Origin: UBA1715 sp964346725
GTDB taxonomy: Bacteria; Bacteroidota; Bacteroidia; Bacteroidales; UBA1715
DNA: 64,000 nt
Direction: 5' to 3'
Assembly: GCA_964346725.1 (NCBI GenBank)
Contig: CAYFVM010000003.1
Span: 87,153 to 151,152, forward strand
Shown here: one piece after another, positions 33,493-42,200 of the stretch
Position numbering within the stretch: position 1 is the first letter of the stretch
Layout: each line of letters begins with the position of its first letter
The notes under the pieces: model-generated
Database searches by the model: none
What the model was told of the DNA's origin: nothing
What the model saw: only the letters and a program-made list of their open reading frames with translations
Program-made: the position numbers and the translations under genes

Positions 33493-34623
33493 ATGGCTGA
33501 AAAAAGAGATTATTACGAAGTATTAGGCGTTTCTAAGAGTGCAACGAAAGATGAGCTTAAAAAAGCCTATCGTAAGTTGGCTATTAAATATCATCCAGAT
33601 AAAAATCCGGGTGATAAGCAAGCCGAAGAAAAATTCAAAGAAGCTGCTGAAGCATATGATGTTTTAAGTGATGACACCAAGCGTCAACGGTATGATCAAT
33701 TTGGACATGCGGGAATGGGTGGAGCAGCTGGTGGCGGTGCTGGTTTTTCCGATGTGAATGATATATTTTCTCATTTTGGAGATTTATTTGGAGACTTTTT
33801 TGGTGGTAGAGGAGCTGGTGGCGGTCATCGTCAAGCGGTTCGTAAAGGAAGCAATTTGCGTGTCCGCGTTCGTTTGAATCTTTCAGAGATTGTAAACGGA
33901 GTAGAGAAAAAGATAAAAATTCGTAAAAAAGTAGCATGTACTACATGTGGTGGTTCGGGAGCTGCTTCGCCAAACGATGTACAAACCTGTCCTGATTGTA
34001 AAGGAACCGGATATGTTGTTCGTATAGTGAATGGAATTTTTGGTAGAATGCAGCAACAATCTCCTTGTCCACGATGCAATGGTGAAGGGAAAATTATAAC
34101 CCGAAAATGTGCAACTTGTGCAGGAGAAGGCGTTGTTGATGCTGAAGAAACAGTATCAGTAAAGATACCCGCTGGAGTAGCAGAAGGCATGCAACTTAAT
34201 GTACAAGGTAAAGGAAATGCTTCGCCTCATGGTGGAATAAACGGAGATTTGTTGGTATTGATAGCCGAAGAAGAGCAAACAGACTTTGAACGTGATGGAA
34301 ATGATTTAATCTACGATTTGAATATCAGTTTTCCTGATGCTGTTTTAGGCTCTACTGTTGAAATTCCTACTGTAGAAGGAAAGGTAAAAATTAAGGTAGA
34401 AGAAGGTACCCAACCAGGAAAAATATTGCGATTACGAGGTAAAGGTATTCCTGATGTAAATGGTTATGGCAGAGGTGATTTGCTTGTACATATTCATGTA
34501 TTTGTACCCAAAACGATTACCAAAGACGAAAAGAAAATTCTTAAAAAATTACAAGAGTCTGAATCATTTAAGCCAAGTACAAAAAATGGCTTTTTTGATA
34601 GAATGAAAGGCTTCTTTGAATAA
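33493..34623 (+). CDS. dnaJ: Chaperone DnaJ
   Basis: The 376-residue protein has every DnaJ part in order: a J domain with the HPD motif (IKYHPDKNPGD, about 30-40), a Gly/Phe-rich stretch (about 72-115), four CxxCxGxG-type zinc repeats (CTTCGGSG, CPDCKGTG, CPRCNGEG, CATCAGEG; about 151-216) and the client-binding C-terminal domain (VPAGV-like IPAGVAEGMQL, LRGKGIPDVNGYGRGD). It delivers clients to DnaK. It is the second gene of the grpE unit and is closed by a terminator. Confidence 0.97.
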   Translation: MAEKRDYYEVLGVSKSATKDELKKAYRKLAIKYHPDKNPGDKQAEEKFKEAAEAYDVLSDDTKRQRYDQFGHAGMGGAAGGGAGFSDVNDIFSHFGDLFGDFFGGRGAGGGHRQAVRKGSNLRVRVRLNLSEIVNGVEKKIKIRKKVACTTCGGSGAASPNDVQTCPDCKGTGYVVRIVNGIFGRMQQQSPCPRCNGEGKIITRKCATCAGEGVVDAEETVSVKIPAGVAEGMQLNVQGKGNASPHGGINGDLLVLIAEEEQTDFERDGNDLIYDLNISFPDAVLGSTVEIPTVEGKVKIKVEEGTQPGKILRLRGKGIPDVNGYGRGDLLVHIHVFVPKTITKDEKKILKKLQESESFKPSTKNGFFDRMKGFFE

Positions 34624-34644
34624 CGATATTTTGTAAAAAAAAGG

Positions 34645-34677
34645 AAACACTTGTTCCAAAAGAGCAAGTGTTTTTTG
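34645..34677 (+). terminator. Terminator of grpE-dnaJ
   Basis: AAACACTTG (34645-34653) pairs with CAAGTGTTT (34665-34673) across an 11-nt loop, and T residues follow. The T tract runs into TTTG, which serves as the -33 box of the next promoter. Confidence 0.75.
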
Positions 34678-34706
34678 TTCTATATCGGGGTATTTTTTTA
34701 CCTTTG
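34674..34706 (+). promoter_or_regulatory. Promoter of the 34724 gene and following operon
   Basis: TTTG (34674-34677), a 21-nt spacer and TACCTTTG (34699-34706) give an exact Bacteroidetes -33/-7 match. The ATG follows 17 nt after the -7 box. Confidence 0.7.
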
Positions 34707-34723
34707 CAGTGATTTGATATGTT

Positions 34724-35299
34724 ATGAAAAGAAAGACTTTCTTGTTCCAGTTACTAGCTTTTATTGTACTCTCACAAACAGCGTGGGGACAAGTAAATTT
34801 CTTTACCAATGATGAACAAGATTCTTTAGCTAAGAACTTCTACGAACGAGGCGAAAGAATCACGGTAATGGCAGTTACTAACATTCCTTCTTTTCAATAT
34901 GGTGCGATGGTATTTTTTCATAATGCCGAAAACAAGTCTTCGTACTTCTTTGAAGTAAAAACAAACGTAAGCCGTCGATATGTGATAACCGGAGAGGAAT
35001 TGTATGGAGAAGGTGTTCGTCAAAAGGAAGTGGCATATACAACACAATCCTTAAATACCGGATTTGCACGAGGAATTACTCGGAATTGGTTTGTGTATGG
35101 AGGTTTTGGTGTTGTAATAAAAAACACCAAATTTGACAATCAAGTAGAAGGAAACTATCGATATCATATACCCAACAATGGCGTTTGGTTCAATATTGTT
35201 GGAGGAGCGATGTATGTTGCCAATAACAAAATTTCGGTTTTGGCTGGGCTTGATATGTACGATAGAAGTATTACACTTGGTTTTGGATACACATGGTAA
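34724..35299 (+). CDS. Small secreted beta-barrel-like protein, unknown family
   Basis: The 191-residue protein has a signal peptide (KRKTFLFQLLAFIVLSQTAWG, cut before Q). The mature part of about 168 residues is made of alternating strands: FQYGAMVFFHNAENKSSYFF, NTGFARGITRNWFVYGGFGV and ISVLAGLDMYDRSITLGFGY, ending in W. A C-terminal aromatic residue is typical of outer-membrane barrels that use the BAM complex. No family name is recognised. The stop overlaps the ATG of the M1 peptidase gene by 7 nt, so the two are coupled. Confidence 0.6.
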   Translation: MKRKTFLFQLLAFIVLSQTAWGQVNFFTNDEQDSLAKNFYERGERITVMAVTNIPSFQYGAMVFFHNAENKSSYFFEVKTNVSRRYVITGEELYGEGVRQKEVAYTTQSLNTGFARGITRNWFVYGGFGVVIKNTKFDNQVEGNYRYHIPNNGVWFNIVGGAMYVANNKISVLAGLDMYDRSITLGFGYTW

Positions 35300-37098
35300 A
35301 CAAGAGAAATTCTTCCGTATTATTTTGTGTTGTTTTTCTGCTTGCAACATTTTCATTGTCAGCGGGAAACCCTCCCAAATACACTCAAAAAAAACCTTAT
35401 CCGAAATTTACAGAAGCAGATAGTCTTCATGGCTATTTGAGTCCGGCTCGTAGTTGTTATGATGTTAGATTTTATGATATAGCTGTTGATATAAATCCGC
35501 AAACAGAATACATTGTAGGTAAGGTAACAATGGATATTAATTTTATTGATATGCAGCAACGCACTATCCAAATAGATTTGTCTTCAAAATTAACTATTGA
35601 TTCAATCTATCTTGATGGTAAAAAATGTACTTACTCACGAAAATACAATGCCGTTTATATTAGTTTAAATCAATTATACGAAGCTAACAAAACATACGAA
35701 CTTACTTGTTGGTACCAAGGTTCTCCCATGAAAGCAAACCGACCGCCATGGGAAGCGGGCATGGTTTGGAAAACTTCAAAAGACGGAAATCCGTGGTTTG
35801 GAATAACGTGTGAGACATTAGGTGCAAGTTGTTGGATACCTTGTAAAGATCACTTATCTGACGAACCAGAACAAGGAATGAGAATGCAAGTCTCGGTTCC
35901 TAAAGATTTAGTTGTAGTTTCCAACGGAAGATTGCAATCACATGAAACTATTGCTGACAAGGAAGTTTGGACATGGCAAACAAATTATCCGATAAATAGT
36001 TATAATATGACATTCTATTGCGGAAATTTTGTCCATTTTGGCGAGGAATATAAGGGAGTAGAAGCAACGTTTCCTCTAGATTTTTATGTTTTACCTGAGG
36101 ATTTAGAAAAAGCAAAGGTATCATTTGCACAAGCAAAAGATGTGATTGCGGTATATGAAAAATTTTACGGTCCGTATCCATGGGCTGATGAGGGATATAA
36201 ACTTGTAGGAAGTCCGTATGAAGGTATGGAACACCAAACTGCCATAGCATATGGCAGTGGATTCAAAAACATGTTTGGCTTCGACTATATTATTGTGCAT
36301 GAAACAGCCCATGAATGGTGGGGAAATTCAATAACTGTTGATGATTACGCCGAAGTGTTTATTCACGAAGGTTTTGCAATGTATTCTGAGTTTTTGTATG
36401 TAGAGCAAAAATTTGGTATAGATGCAGTCAATACCTATATACAAATCTGGGCTCAAACAATGAAAAACATTCGCCCGGTGGTTGGTCCACGTGATGTAAA
36501 TTTCTGGGATTATCACGACACCGATCCGTATGTAAAAGGAGCATGGACGCTTCATGGGTTGCGTTATTTGATAGACAATGATAGTTTGTTTTACGACATA
36601 ATTAAAACGTATTATTCAACTCGGAAATATTCAATAGTTACCGTGGCAGATTTTACCGATTTTGTAAACGAAAAAACAGGAAAGGATTATTCTTGGTATT
36701 TTAACCAATACTTGCATAGCGCTTCGTGTCCCGTGTTGAAATACCGATGGATACCACTTAAAGAAATATCAAAATACAAAAAACAGGTTACGTATAGTAT
36801 ACAAAATGAAGATTCAACATTGTCAACTGGATATGCGTATTTGCAGATGTGGTGGGAAAACGTGGATTCTTCTTTTACTATGCCGATTTCTTTATATTCA
36901 AAAAACAATGATTCTACGTCATACAAAGATGTTTTGTTCCATGACAAAGACAACAACACAACAGTAAACCGATTACCCGTCACAACTGAAGGTATAGTTG
37001 TTGTGTCTACGAATACAGATAATCCTATTTATTTTAGCTTAAATAAAGCGTATTATAAAATTGAGCACGAAAAGAAATATAAACATAAAAAGAAATGA
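35293..37098 (+). CDS. M1-family zinc aminopeptidase, exported
   Basis: The 601-residue protein starts with an export signal (residues 5-25, SSVLFCVVFLLATFSLSAG). M1 signatures are present: GMEHQTAIAYGSGF (exopeptidase-type GxMEN variant, His for Asn at the last place), the zinc site HETAHEWWGN (about 336-345) and the third ligand Glu in EVFIHEGFAMYSEFLY. M1 enzymes remove single N-terminal residues. The helical C-terminal domain of longer members is missing, so it is the short form common in Bacteroidetes. It overlaps the upstream barrel gene by 7 nt and the downstream aminotransferase gene by 4 nt. Confidence 0.9.
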   Translation: MVNKRNSSVLFCVVFLLATFSLSAGNPPKYTQKKPYPKFTEADSLHGYLSPARSCYDVRFYDIAVDINPQTEYIVGKVTMDINFIDMQQRTIQIDLSSKLTIDSIYLDGKKCTYSRKYNAVYISLNQLYEANKTYELTCWYQGSPMKANRPPWEAGMVWKTSKDGNPWFGITCETLGASCWIPCKDHLSDEPEQGMRMQVSVPKDLVVVSNGRLQSHETIADKEVWTWQTNYPINSYNMTFYCGNFVHFGEEYKGVEATFPLDFYVLPEDLEKAKVSFAQAKDVIAVYEKFYGPYPWADEGYKLVGSPYEGMEHQTAIAYGSGFKNMFGFDYIIVHETAHEWWGNSITVDDYAEVFIHEGFAMYSEFLYVEQKFGIDAVNTYIQIWAQTMKNIRPVVGPRDVNFWDYHDTDPYVKGAWTLHGLRYLIDNDSLFYDIIKTYYSTRKYSIVTVADFTDFVNEKTGKDYSWYFNQYLHSASCPVLKYRWIPLKEISKYKKQVTYSIQNEDSTLSTGYAYLQMWWENVDSSFTMPISLYSKNNDSTSYKDVLFHDKDNNTTVNRLPVTTEGIVVVSTNTDNPIYFSLNKAYYKIEHEKKYKHKKK

Positions 37099-38411
37099 GT
37101 GAGAAAACAGTATTTTCAAGAGACATTGTAGATAAAGCGTTGGCAGAAAATGGAATAGCTGATGTTTCAAAAGCTTCAATACGACAAATTGTAAAAGTTG
37201 TTCGCGATATAGAAAAAGCAACCGGCGATGAGTTTGTGAAAATGGAAATGGGTGTACCGGGTTTGCCTCCTGCACAAGTTGGTGTAGAAGCAGAAATTGA
37301 AGCATTGAAAAACGGTTGTGCGTCTATCTATCCTCCTATAGAAGGTATGTATGAGCTAAAAGAACAAATGTCATTGTTCGTTAAAAATTTCCTTGATATA
37401 AAAGTATCTCCAGAATCTTGTGTACCGACCGTTGGTTCAATGCAAGCAAGTTTTGCTGCATTTCTAACTGTTGGCCGTCGCGATGCAAAAAAGACCAAAA
37501 TACTCTTCATAGACCCTGGATTCCCAGTACAAAAGCAACAACTTCAGATGATGGGTATTCCCTATGAAACATTTGATGTCTTTAATTATAGAGGAGAAGC
37601 ATTGCGCGGAAAATTGGAATCATATTGCAAAAAAGGCGACATTGCTACAATTGTATATTCTAGTCCAAACAATCCTTCTTGGATTTCGTTTAGTGATGCC
37701 GAATTGAAAATTATTGGAGAAATTGCCAACACATATGATGTTGTAATTATTGAAGATTTGGCCTATTTCGCTATGGATTTTCGAAAAGATTACGGCAATC
37801 CTGGTGTGCCACCATACCAACCAACGGTAGCGAAATATACAGACAGCTATATTTTGTTAATATCTGCTTCAAAGGCATTTAGTTATGCTGGACAACGAAT
37901 TGCATCGTTAGTCATTTCAGATACATTATATGAAATGAAATTTCCGGATTTACTTCGTTTCTATGCGCAAGAAGAATTGGGACGTGCCATGATATATGGT
38001 GCTGTGTATGCCTTGACATCTGGAACTGCATTTTCAGCTCAATATGCGTTTACTGCTATTTTGAAAGCAGTAAACAATGGTACTTACAATTTCAGAAACG
38101 ACATTTTAGAATATGGGAAACGTGCAAAACAAATGAAAGACATCTTTGTGCAAAATGGGTTTGAAATTGTGTATGATTCCGATATGGAAGAACCGGTAGG
38201 CGATGGTTTTTATTTCACCGTTGGATATCCGGGAATGACCGGTGGCGAACTGCTCGCTGAATTATTGTACTATGGCGTAAGTGCCATTACATTGGACATT
38301 ACAGGTAGCGATCGTCAAGGATTGCGTGCTTGTACATCACAAATGTCACAACACAAAATAGATTTGTTGCGTGATAGAGCTAAATTATTCAATGAGAATC
38401 ATAAAAAATAG
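37095..38411 (+). CDS. Class I/II aminotransferase (PLP-dependent)
   Basis: The 438-residue fold-type I aminotransferase shows the N-terminal MGVPGLPPAQVG, the cofactor-phosphate region TVGSMQASFAAF, SSPNNPSWISF (the NPxW/NPTG-like motif, about 194), IIEDLAYFAMDF (Asp for PLP N1, about 223) and SASKAFSYAGQRIASLV (Schiff-base lysine, about 261). Substrates cannot be fixed from sequence; aspartate- or tyrosine-type activity is possible. Its ATG overlaps the M1 peptidase stop (ATGA), so peptide breakdown and transamination may be co-expressed. Confidence 0.88.
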   Translation: MSEKTVFSRDIVDKALAENGIADVSKASIRQIVKVVRDIEKATGDEFVKMEMGVPGLPPAQVGVEAEIEALKNGCASIYPPIEGMYELKEQMSLFVKNFLDIKVSPESCVPTVGSMQASFAAFLTVGRRDAKKTKILFIDPGFPVQKQQLQMMGIPYETFDVFNYRGEALRGKLESYCKKGDIATIVYSSPNNPSWISFSDAELKIIGEIANTYDVVIIEDLAYFAMDFRKDYGNPGVPPYQPTVAKYTDSYILLISASKAFSYAGQRIASLVISDTLYEMKFPDLLRFYAQEELGRAMIYGAVYALTSGTAFSAQYAFTAILKAVNNGTYNFRNDILEYGKRAKQMKDIFVQNGFEIVYDSDMEEPVGDGFYFTVGYPGMTGGELLAELLYYGVSAITLDITGSDRQGLRACTSQMSQHKIDLLRDRAKLFNENHKK

Positions 38412-38467
38412 AAGTATAATTTATTAGTAATTTTTCAGTACAAGTAAAAAGGCTGAGAAAAAAAACG

Positions 38468-38475
38468 TATTTTTG
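38468..38475 (+). promoter_or_regulatory. -7 box upstream of the 38500 gene
   Basis: TATTTTTG matches TAnnTTTG and lies 24 nt before the ATG. The -33 box is unclear. Confidence 0.45.
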
Positions 38476-38499
38476 AGCAAATAATTTAAACAAGCGATT

Positions 38500-38763
38500 A
38501 TGGCAAATAAAAGAGATTTTAAAAAGGATGTAGATGGAGTGTTTGCAACAGTTATAGAAGAATGCTTATTTACAGCAGACGCATTTCCGGCTAAAAGAGA
38601 TTCAGTAGATAAAATTATTGATGAAGTTGTTACGTTATATCAAGACACTCGTTTTGCATACAAAATGGATGGAAAAATGTCCAATAAAGCATTCTATAAT
38701 GGATTGTTGACAAACTACATGGCTAAAATGAGTGAAATCATTTCCAAATTGAATGCAAAATAG
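38500..38763 (+). CDS. Small soluble protein of unknown function
   Basis: The 87-residue product appears to be all-helical: MANKRDFKKDVDGVFATVIEECLF, PAKRDSVDKIIDEVVTLYQDTR and SNKAFYNGLLTNYMAKMSEIISKLNAK. It has no signal peptide, membrane segment or known motif. It has its own -7 box and is followed by a bidirectional terminator, which supports it as a real, singly transcribed gene. I recognise no family name. Confidence 0.7.
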   Translation: MANKRDFKKDVDGVFATVIEECLFTADAFPAKRDSVDKIIDEVVTLYQDTRFAYKMDGKMSNKAFYNGLLTNYMAKMSEIISKLNAK

Positions 38764-38790
38764 AAATTCGTATTTTGTTTACGTTCAATA

Positions 38791-38821
38791 AAAAAGTCCA
38801 ACCTTTCGGGTTGGACTTTTT
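38791..38821. terminator. Bidirectional terminator between convergent genes
   Basis: AAAAAGTCCAACC (38791-38803) and GGTTGGACTTTTT (38809-38821) are perfect complements around TTTCG. It serves the small soluble protein gene on the plus strand and the DUF486 gene on the minus strand, whose stop codon begins at 38823. Confidence 0.88.
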
Positions 38822-39186
38822 TATGCCTTCCAGAATACAAATACGATAGCCATAATCGCGAATGCTGCCAAATGATTCCAGGCTATTTTTTCTCTTTGAA
38901 AAAGAATGTTTGCAATTATGCAAAATACAAAAATTGATAAAACTTCTTGAATAACTTTTAACTGTAATAGAGTGTAGGTACCACCGGAACCGACGAATCC
39001 AATTCGGTTTGCAGGAACTTGAAAACAGTATTCAAAGAATGCAATTCCCCAACTAAATAAAATAACGGCAATTAACGGCCAATGAGACGAAATACCAAGT
39101 TCATTCATTTTGAGGTGACCATACCAAGCTAATGTCATGAATACATTGGACATAAGCAATAATGCGATAGGTAAAATATAGTACAT
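38821..39186 (-). CDS. DUF486 (DMT-like) membrane protein
   Basis: The 121-residue protein has four membrane segments: IALLLMSNVFMTLAWYGHL, WPLIAVILFSWGIAFFEYCF, LLQLKVIQEVLSIFVFCIIA and NHLAAFAIMAIVFVFWKA. The segment FFEYCFQVPANRIG is typical of DUF486, a family distantly related to drug/metabolite transporters. Function unknown. It is a single-gene unit between two terminators. Confidence 0.85.
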   Translation of the reverse strand: MYYILPIALLLMSNVFMTLAWYGHLKMNELGISSHWPLIAVILFSWGIAFFEYCFQVPANRIGFVGSGGTYTLLQLKVIQEVLSIFVFCIIANILFQREKIAWNHLAAFAIMAIVFVFWKA

Positions 39187-39201
39187 TGTATGGATATTAA
39201 A

Positions 39202-39234
39202 AAAGAGTCAGGGTTAAAATAACTCTGACTCTTT
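39202..39234 (-). terminator. Terminator of the prmA / 1531-residue protein genes
   Basis: AAAGAGTCAGGGTTA (39202-39216) and TAACTCTGACTCTTT (39220-39234) pair over 15 positions with one G-T wobble and a 3-nt loop. The minus-strand transcript continues into U residues. It begins 18 nt beyond the stop codon of the 1531-residue gene. Confidence 0.82.
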
Positions 39235-39251
39235 GGTTGTATTAGTATTGT

Positions 39252-42200
39252 TTATTCGTAATCATCATATTCGTCTTCAATAACTTCTTCCTTCTGTTTC
39301 TTTGGCTTATCTGCTTGCTCTTCAGGATCTGGAAGATCTGGCATTACGTCAAGATAAGGTCTGTTTTTACGGAAACGTTCAACAAATGTTCGTTTGAGAG
39401 CATCTCCACCAACTTCGTATTTGTATGGAGTTTCTTTTTTGTCAACTTTCATGATGCGTTTAGTTTCTTTTACATCATTTATAGCTTGCATAAGAACTTT
39501 ATCGCTCTCGCTGGTTACAAACTGCATGTTGCCATCACTGTAGTTAAAGAACACCCATTTGTCATTGCTAATTTCCAAATAACAGGTAAAGATATCTCCA
39601 TCGTACAAGTTAGCGTATTCAACGAAACCATTTACCATACGGTTTACGAGAGTGTTTCCAATGCTAAATATGCCGATTTGTCCGGTAGAACGATATGAGT
39701 GAGCTGCGGAATCCCATACCATATCAAGTTTTGAGAAAGAAATTGTATGTTCCATTTCTTTCGGCAACTTACGCATATTACCATACAATTGTATTTCAGC
39801 CAAGTATTCATCAGCTTTTGCTTTTCCAAGCATTTCTGAAAAACCTTTCTTAAATGAAGCAGTTGTCATGTTTACACTTTTGAGTTGTGAACTTTTTGTA
39901 CTCATATTCAATGTATCGGCAATACGTTTCAAAACTCCATCGTCAAACATGAAATCAACCGTACTGAAAGTTTCCAAGGTAACACGTCCCGATGTCATAT
40001 TGTTGATAACCGATCCGTATGTTCCAATTTTTACTTGACCAAAATCAACACCAAGATTTAAAGAACCTTCGCCATTGGTGTTACAATATTCTCTGTGATA
40101 AGAAATTAAATTACCACTTTGCGTTGGGTCAAGTATTTTCTCTTTAGAACCTACTTTGTACATACGTGAAGCATTGTCATAATACAAGTATCCATTAGCA
40201 CTAATCATTGGTATATCTTGCGGATTGCTTTTAGCAGAAGTAAATGCCGTGTAGATACCCGTTGGACGTACGTTCGTGTATATAGATGCACCAACTGCAG
40301 TAGAATCAACATCAAACATATTGTCGCTTACAGGTATGAAAATTTCTGCAGGATTGATTTCTCCTGAAAAACCGAACCACAATGGTTTTATAAGACCACA
40401 TTCGTTTGCAATTAAGACATTACCATCAAACACCAAATATTGTTGAGTTGAATTCATACGATAGTCGCCATAGAAACTATATACAGATGAAAGTTTGAAA
40501 TCATCATCCGCAGCAAGAGTTCCTGTTCCATAGGTATGAAATGCAGAATCCACTTTGATTTTGCTCAATGGGAGTGGATGTTTCACTTTTGTTTCATCAA
40601 TGTAATCGTACATACCATGTCCTGAAAAATTGTTACGTCCTTTTACAAAGAATGTTGCATCGTACACTGAATGGTATTTATTATCACGACTTGCTACCAA
40701 TTTCGCATTGCGAAGTGTATCCATATAAGCTTCGCTGCGAATATTAATTAAGCTATCTTTGTTTGGTACTATTCGCGAGTCGGCAACATCAATATAAGGA
40801 ACTTTGTGTGCAGACACTACATAGTTTTTTAAATCATATGAAGCGTAAGGAGAAAGGAAGTTCAATGTATCTTGTTTTGGATGAACAGAGTAAAAATGCA
40901 AGTCGCATTTGTCTGTATTTAAGTCTTTGAAATCACCCAAGGCAATTTGTTTTGTGGTCATATCCCAGGTGAATTTAGTAAGGTAGCAGACATACATGTT
41001 TCTTGGCAACTGAACTAACGAAAGGCTATCGTTGGTTGTGAAGTTCGCTTTTTTCGTTGTGTAATCAATGTTTGCTTTTACGTTTTTCGTTTTGAATGCG
41101 AGTTCGTCAAGTGCGCCACCTTGTGTCAATAAATCAAAATCGGCAGAATCGGCATTAACGATTTTCTCCTTAAATTGAAATTTATTTGACGTAATCAAAG
41201 CTTCGCTGAATTTGTATTTTCCAAAACCGCCCAAACCGGTAGGAGTATGAATCAAACCACCTGAAAGAGTAGTGGTATCGCCATACATTTTGAAGGCTGT
41301 GCCAGTTTCTACAGCATACATTTTGTTTTCATATGGTTCCCAATGGATAGCAATGTTTTCGCCTTTCACGCTAGGAGATTCCGGTGTTAGGGTTGCATTT
41401 TGTTGTGCTATATCAAATTTCGTAGCAAATCCGTTGGTAGAATCTGGGAAGAAGGTATATCCCTTTGGAGCAGAGATTGATTTCGAATTTAAATAACTTA
41501 ACGTTCCGAATCCGCGTAATCCTTTGAAACTTAAGTTAATAGTATCAGTAAACATACCTTTGCCTTTGTATGCTTTGTAGCCAGGTTTTCCAGTTACTTT
41601 GGTAAAGCCAAAAGAATAATCAGGTTGTACAATAACTCGTTCGCGAATATTCTCGAAGATATCGGCCGAAATTAATTCACCTTCAAAGAACAAAGCATCT
41701 GTAGAGAAGTCGTTAACACTATCAATCACGAATGGATCTACTTTATAGTAGAATTTATTACGGTCATATACACGATTGTAAATGCTTGCATAGTCGTAGT
41801 AGATGTATGAAATTTCTTTACTATTGAAAATAGGATATTGAGGGTAGTTCTTTACAGACGATTTATTGTTCTTGTCATCAATTTGAATATCACCGGTCAC
41901 GTGTTCAATTGAGTTCTTGATTTGTACAAAATCCTTGACTCCATATTGGTTTTCGGTAAAACTTCTAACTTTAATTTTAAGAGAATCTACATTTTTCAAG
42001 TTGATTTTGAATTCTTCATAGTTAAAATCAAAACCACGTCCGTAGAACGTAAACAAACCGGTTTCAATAATACCATCAAATTCGAAATTTCTGTTTTTGT
42101 ACATCGTCAATTGGCTACCACGAGGGTAAAATACCACATTTTGAGAGTCGGAAACTTGAATTTTGGAAACACCAATCATTTTTAATTCCTTATTGCTCAA

